From: a bacterium
Lineage (GTDB): Bacteria; SZUA-79; Acidulodesulfobacterales; Acidulodesulfobacteraceae
NCBI GenBank assembly: GCA_021800745.1
Contig: JAJYYS010000032.1
Span: 1 to 12,695, forward strand
Reading direction: 5' to 3'
DNA length: 12,695 bases
Part shown: piece by piece, positions 11,366 to 12,695 of the stretch
Numbering within the stretch: the first letter of the stretch is position 1
Layout of the letters: each line of letters opens with the position of its first letter
Translations under genes and position numbers: made by a program
The notes under the pieces: model-generated
Databases searched by the model: none
The model's input: the letters and a program-made list of their open reading frames with translations, nothing else
What the model was told of the DNA's origin: nothing

Positions 11366-12695
11366 TTAGAATGCAAAGAATATGCCTGTCTGAAATTGGT
11401 CAAATTCCGACACATTAGTTAAATCGTAACCGGCATACAAGTGCGCATTATAGGATAGATTATATTCAGCCATAAGCGTTAAATCATTTTTTATTCCTTC
11501 AACGCAAGTTGGCCAACCTGAGGTACCGCCATATAAATTTTGATTAGAACATGTTGATGGAGTGGAATTAAATGCATCCTGCGAATTCTTATGCGTGTAT
11601 GAATACGTAGCATAATCTGCAACAAGCATCAATCCATTTCCAACATTAGGCATTAAGTAACGGCCGTATGCTTCAAACGTGCTGTAGCCATTGCTTGTAT
11701 CAGTAACACCAGTAGGTAACGCTGCACCATCATTGGCATAAGGATTACTGTCGCTCTGAACCATATAGGTTAAGCCAAGTTCGTAAATATCGTTGGCAAG
11801 GTCAACATCGACGCCGTTAACTAAAACACGGTTAGTCCAAGTATTACCGCTTGCGGTAATTGGCTCTGCAATCGTTGCGCCGTAGTATCCAAGTTCAAAC
11901 TGGCCCATAGGTGTAGGTGCATATTCTTTTAACTGATAAGAATATTCCATAGCATTTGATACACTATTATTATATAAGGCTCGACTAAATAATTTCGGGG
12001 AACAGTAAAATTGCATGGTTCGAGTATCTAATTTCGGGGAACAGTAATATTGTATAGCATTTAATACACCATTATTATTAGGATTGACGGTTCTCACTCC
12101 AGAACCCGTATCGTTCGTAACCGTTACTTTATACCACAAATGATAACCCGGCGTTCCGTAGAGAGCGAAACCAGGGTTCTGACTATGAATTAATACTCCT
12201 GCTTCGCCGTCATAGCCTACCGAGAGTCCTTGTATAGCCCCTACCGGTCCATTCGTCGGGAATATAACGTTCTGTCTGTAAAAATAAGGGCTTGCGGTTG
12301 TAAGCTGACCAACCTTTAAATTTAATAAATGAGCAGGCAAACCAAATTCAGAACCTACTCCGTTAAGAGACGCCCAAACCTGGTCTTTTCCAAAACCTCC
12401 CCCTGCCATTATATGCATATGCATATAAAAAGACAGCGAATTCGCCAACGGGGTGTATATAGGGCTTGCACCGCCTACAACAAAATTAACTTTTGCATTA
12501 AACTGATCGGTATGTGCACTCACATTTTCATTAGTGGTATGTTTATACCAGATATTCGAACTCATCATGATCGGTATCGGCCATGGATTCGGAAGGCTTA
12601 AACCTTCGGTAATCTGCGTTGCGTCCGCAGGAGTTCCTTCAGTGCCCGGAAGCCTGAAGCCGTTTCTCCAGAATGCCCTTCCGAACGGGTTAAGG
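11366..12695 (-). CDS. Outer-membrane beta-barrel-like protein (partial, runs off the right edge)
   Basis: Seen: the frame is open from the right edge to TAA at 11366, at least 442 residues. The ATG pair near 12568 is internal, since in-frame coding (NPFGRAFWRNGFRLPGT...) continues upstream without a stop. There are alternating hydrophobic/polar strands with aromatic girdles (LSFYMHMHIMAGG, FELGYYGATI, LMLVADYATYSYTHK, LTLMAEYNLSYNAHLYAGYDL). The C-terminus TGIFFAF ends in Phe, as outer-membrane barrels do for assembly by the BAM complex. The upstream FGRAFWRNGFRLPG segment resembles the start of cytochrome-associated porin-like proteins, but no haem motif is visible. Odd: a 39-base in-frame tandem repeat at 11969-12046 inside a larger duplication, likely in a surface loop. 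Gene flanked downstream by the IS110 remnant. Function, whether porin or electron-transfer conduit, is undetermined. Confidence 0.65.
   Translation of the reverse strand, partial: LNPFGRAFWRNGFRLPGTEGTPADATQITEGLSLPNPWPIPIMMSSNIWYKHTTNENVSAHTDQFNAKVNFVVGGASPIYTPLANSLSFYMHMHIMAGGGFGKDQVWASLNGVGSEFGLPAHLLNLKVGQLTTASPYFYRQNVIFPTNGPVGAIQGLSVGYDGEAGVLIHSQNPGFALYGTPGYHLWYKVTVTNDTGSGVRTVNPNNNGVLNAIQYYCSPKLDTRTMQFYCSPKLFSRALYNNSVSNAMEYSYQLKEYAPTPMGQFELGYYGATIAEPITASGNTWTNRVLVNGVDVDLANDIYELGLTYMVQSDSNPYANDGAALPTGVTDTSNGYSTFEAYGRYLMPNVGNGLMLVADYATYSYTHKNSQDAFNSTPSTCSNQNLYGGTSGWPTCVEGIKNDLTLMAEYNLSYNAHLYAGYDLTNVSEFDQFQTGIFFAF
11951..12080 (-). repeat. In-frame nested duplication in the barrel gene
   Basis: Outer copies at 11951-11974 and 12056-12079 (AGCATTT-ATACAC-ATTATTAT) are 105 bases apart and encode the similar NNSVSNAMEY and NNNGVLNAIQY. 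Between them lie two tandem 39-base units (11969-12007 and 12008-12046) sharing TAATTTCGGGGAACAGTA. They encode YCSPKLDTRTMQF and YCSPKLFSRALYN. All periods are multiples of three, so the frame is kept. Confidence 0.85.

Noticed and set aside
11969..12046. 39-base repeats considered as a CRISPR array
   Set aside because: There are only two units without variable spacers, and they lie in frame inside a coding sequence.
12329..12601. Plus-strand open frame of 90 codons
   Set aside because: It is antisense to the barrel protein, whose frame is open to the window edge with beta-strand patterning.

Overview
Organism. The window is AT-rich and dense with minus-strand genes. It carries the core of a sulfur-oxidising heterodisulfide reductase-like (sHdr) operon. 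The sHdr set, together with the acid-mine-type outer-membrane protein and mobile-element content, suggests a chemolithotrophic sulfur oxidiser. A lineage such as the acidophilic Desulfobacterota/'deltaproteobacterial' SZUA-79 group is my best guess, but it is an inference from gene content, not a proven assignment.

Layout, left to right. (1) Positions 1-4388, minus strand: hdrC1, hdrB1, hdrA, a conserved accessory gene ('hyp', sHdrH) and the 5' part of hdrC2, in the canonical C1-B1-A-hyp-C2 order. hdrB2 would lie beyond the left edge. The gap between hdrB1 and hdrA holds two copies of an interspersed palindromic repeat. (2) Positions 4495-5931, minus: a formate/nitrite-type channel fused to an N-terminal ferritin-like diiron domain. 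It diverges from an MFS transporter (6039-7448, plus). Both have good sigma70-type promoters placed so close to the ATG that their mRNAs should be leaderless. (3) Positions 7505-9083, minus: a tandem universal stress protein and an orphan PilX-like minor pilin. (4) Positions 9102-10522, minus: two vapBC toxin-antitoxin modules, each with its own near-consensus promoter, plus a decayed duplicate of a vapC 3' end. (5) Positions 10600-11365: a small unknown protein, an AT-rich spacer with symmetric elements, and the left end of an IS110-family element. That element has a two-domain structured RNA candidate (bridge RNA) followed by a transposase cut down to about 23 codons. (6) Positions 11366-12695, minus: the 3' part of an outer-membrane beta-barrel-like protein containing an in-frame internal duplication.

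How it works together. sHdr is a cytoplasmic iron-sulfur/FAD complex that oxidises sulfane sulfur delivered by lipoate-binding and TusA-type carriers to sulfite. The neighbouring channel could move small sulfur or carboxylate anions, but this is inferred from context only. The right half is an accessory region built up from toxin-antitoxin loci, repeats and a dead insertion sequence. The most notable candidate is the IS110 left-end RNA at about 11074-11240.
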